From positions 13,516,001 through 13,580,000 of the forward strand of contig NC_059502.1 in NCBI RefSeq assembly GCF_914767665.1: a stretch of 64,000 bases of DNA, written 5' to 3'. The DNA is from Harmonia axyridis. Lineage: Eukaryota > Arthropoda > Insecta > Coleoptera > Coccinellidae. Below the pieces are notes generated by a model that saw nothing but the letters and a program-made list of their open reading frames with translations, searched no databases and was not told the origin of the DNA. The stretch's first letter is position 1; each line of letters opens with the position of its first letter. A program made the translations under genes and the position numbers. Shown here in pieces: positions 62,917 through 64,000 of the stretch.

Positions 62917-63669
62917 CAGGGTGTTTTCTAATTGTGGGTCAATACTTCAGGAGGTGGTAGTACTCATAAAATAAGAAAAAAAAGTTCCTATAAATATATG
63001 TCCGAAAATGCTTCCTTTTCGAATTACTGTCATTCAAAGTCTTCATTTTGATCATACATTTTGTGCAATAACGTTTGAACGCGTCTGTTAATTATATATC
63101 CTCCACAAAAAATTTTTTGGAGTAGCTTTCTCAAAAAAGTGAGGGGTAATGCATAAACCTCCCGTTTACTAGTTTTTCTGATATCCGAGAAAAATTTCGA
63201 CAATTTTTCTTGAAATCCGAAAAAATCCTGAAAAAATAATGCCATTTTCAATTCAATAAAGAAGTTAATAATTTTTTCTAACTTTCTGAAGTAAAATTGG
63301 CATTATTTTTTTTAGAAGCCTATATCTTGATAACGGCTCATGCTATCGAAAAAACACAAAATTCATTTTATACATGAACTATCGGATTTTTTTAGAAAAC
63401 TGTCGACGTTTTTCTCGGATGACAGACAAAAAAGTGTACAGGAGTTTTATTCATTATCAATTTTTCGATAAACCTACTACTTTTTTGGTGAAGAAAATAT
63501 CATCTTTTTAAGATTTGCCGTGAAAAGTTATGCATATGACTAAAGTTTCATCAAAATCAATCGAAACGTTCAAACTTTCTCGTATTTTGTTTATAGAAAT
63601 TTTTTTCTTATTTTGATGTGTACTATCATCACCTGATGTTTTGCCTCACAATTATTAAACACCCTGTAT
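62917..63669. mobile_element. 753-bp foldback MITE (CAGGGTG group)
   Basis: The left end is GCAGGGTGTTTTCTAATTGT, then GGGTCAATACTTCAGGAGGT. The right end in reverse is ACAGGGTGTTTAATAATTGT, then GAGGCAAAACATCAGGTGAT. Arms of about 80 bp continue through a shared AAATAAGAAAAAAA block. There is no transposase between. It shares only the terminal CAGGGTG with the elements at 29279, 36556 and 48835. Confidence 0.8.
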
Positions 63670-64000
63670 ATCCGGAGGCGTTGAACCTCATATGGAACCA
63701 TGATACCAAATTTAAACAAATTTCCATATATTTATCGAATATGGAGTAATCCACGATGAAGAGAATATATATTCGTCTTAGATATATATAACTTGCATTC
63801 TATCGACGAACAGGATACCATAAGAAAGCGTCTGAATCTCCCAACCAAAAAAACCGATACAATATACATATAAATGCATAATAAAAATCCCTTAACATTA
63901 AGACATCACATATTTAGTTTAGAATGGACGAGTACAAGCACCACTTATGGAATTAACAGTGCAGCTCTGTCGGGACGGAGATGCAGGATTCGACAGGCCA
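63670..64000. other. Right edge, unclassified
   Basis: The last 60 bp become GC-richer (AGTGCAGCTCTGTCGGGACG), which may be the start of an exon or repeat cut by the window edge. Too little is present to identify it. Confidence 0.25.

Overview
This is an AT-rich animal nuclear sequence, almost certainly from an insect and possibly a beetle. The genes are insect-type orthologues split by short phased introns. Most of the remaining DNA is transposable elements typical of insects: mariners of two kinds, hAT, LINEs, MITEs and foldback elements. No rRNA or tRNA gene and no CRISPR array was recognised. The order is a guess from element content; the insect assignment is firm.

Layout. (1) 1-4400, + strand: the 3' end of pangolin/TCF. 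Its last exon encodes the end of the C-clamp, and a second, phase-compatible terminal exon lies about 1.1 kb upstream of it. (2) 4400-14500: intergenic. It holds a MITE with a 5'-truncated LINE inserted in it, small inverted repeats, mariner debris, and a 3.6 kb tandem array that ends about 370 bp before the next start codon. (3) 14885-50092, + strand: a six-exon gene for a secreted SMOC-family matricellular protein (pentagone/magu type). Exon 1 encodes only the signal peptide; a 27.7 kb first intron packed with transposons separates it from the Kazal, thyroglobulin and calcium-binding exons. All splice phases agree and the predicted protein is 530 residues. (4) 51332-58625, + strand: ARMT1 (DUF89 metal-dependent phosphatase / carboxyl methyltransferase), with its 3' half duplicated. 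The upstream 3' half has lost two of three metal ligands; the downstream half keeps all three but has no 5' exons of its own. (5) 58806-61003, - strand: a complete seven-exon tRNA-dihydrouridine synthase 1 gene, convergent with ARMT1. (6) 61004-64000: one possible single-exon gene for a short secreted acidic peptide, and a foldback MITE.

The genes do not form an operon or pathway; they are independent neighbours. The main structural interest is how the region is built. There are nested insertions with readable order: DD41D mariner into MITE, and LINE into MITE. A five-copy non-autonomous element encodes a THAP-like start. An exon-like 54-nt cassette is repeated in tandem next to the SMOC promoter. 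The ARMT1 half-duplication may act as alternative 3' exons.
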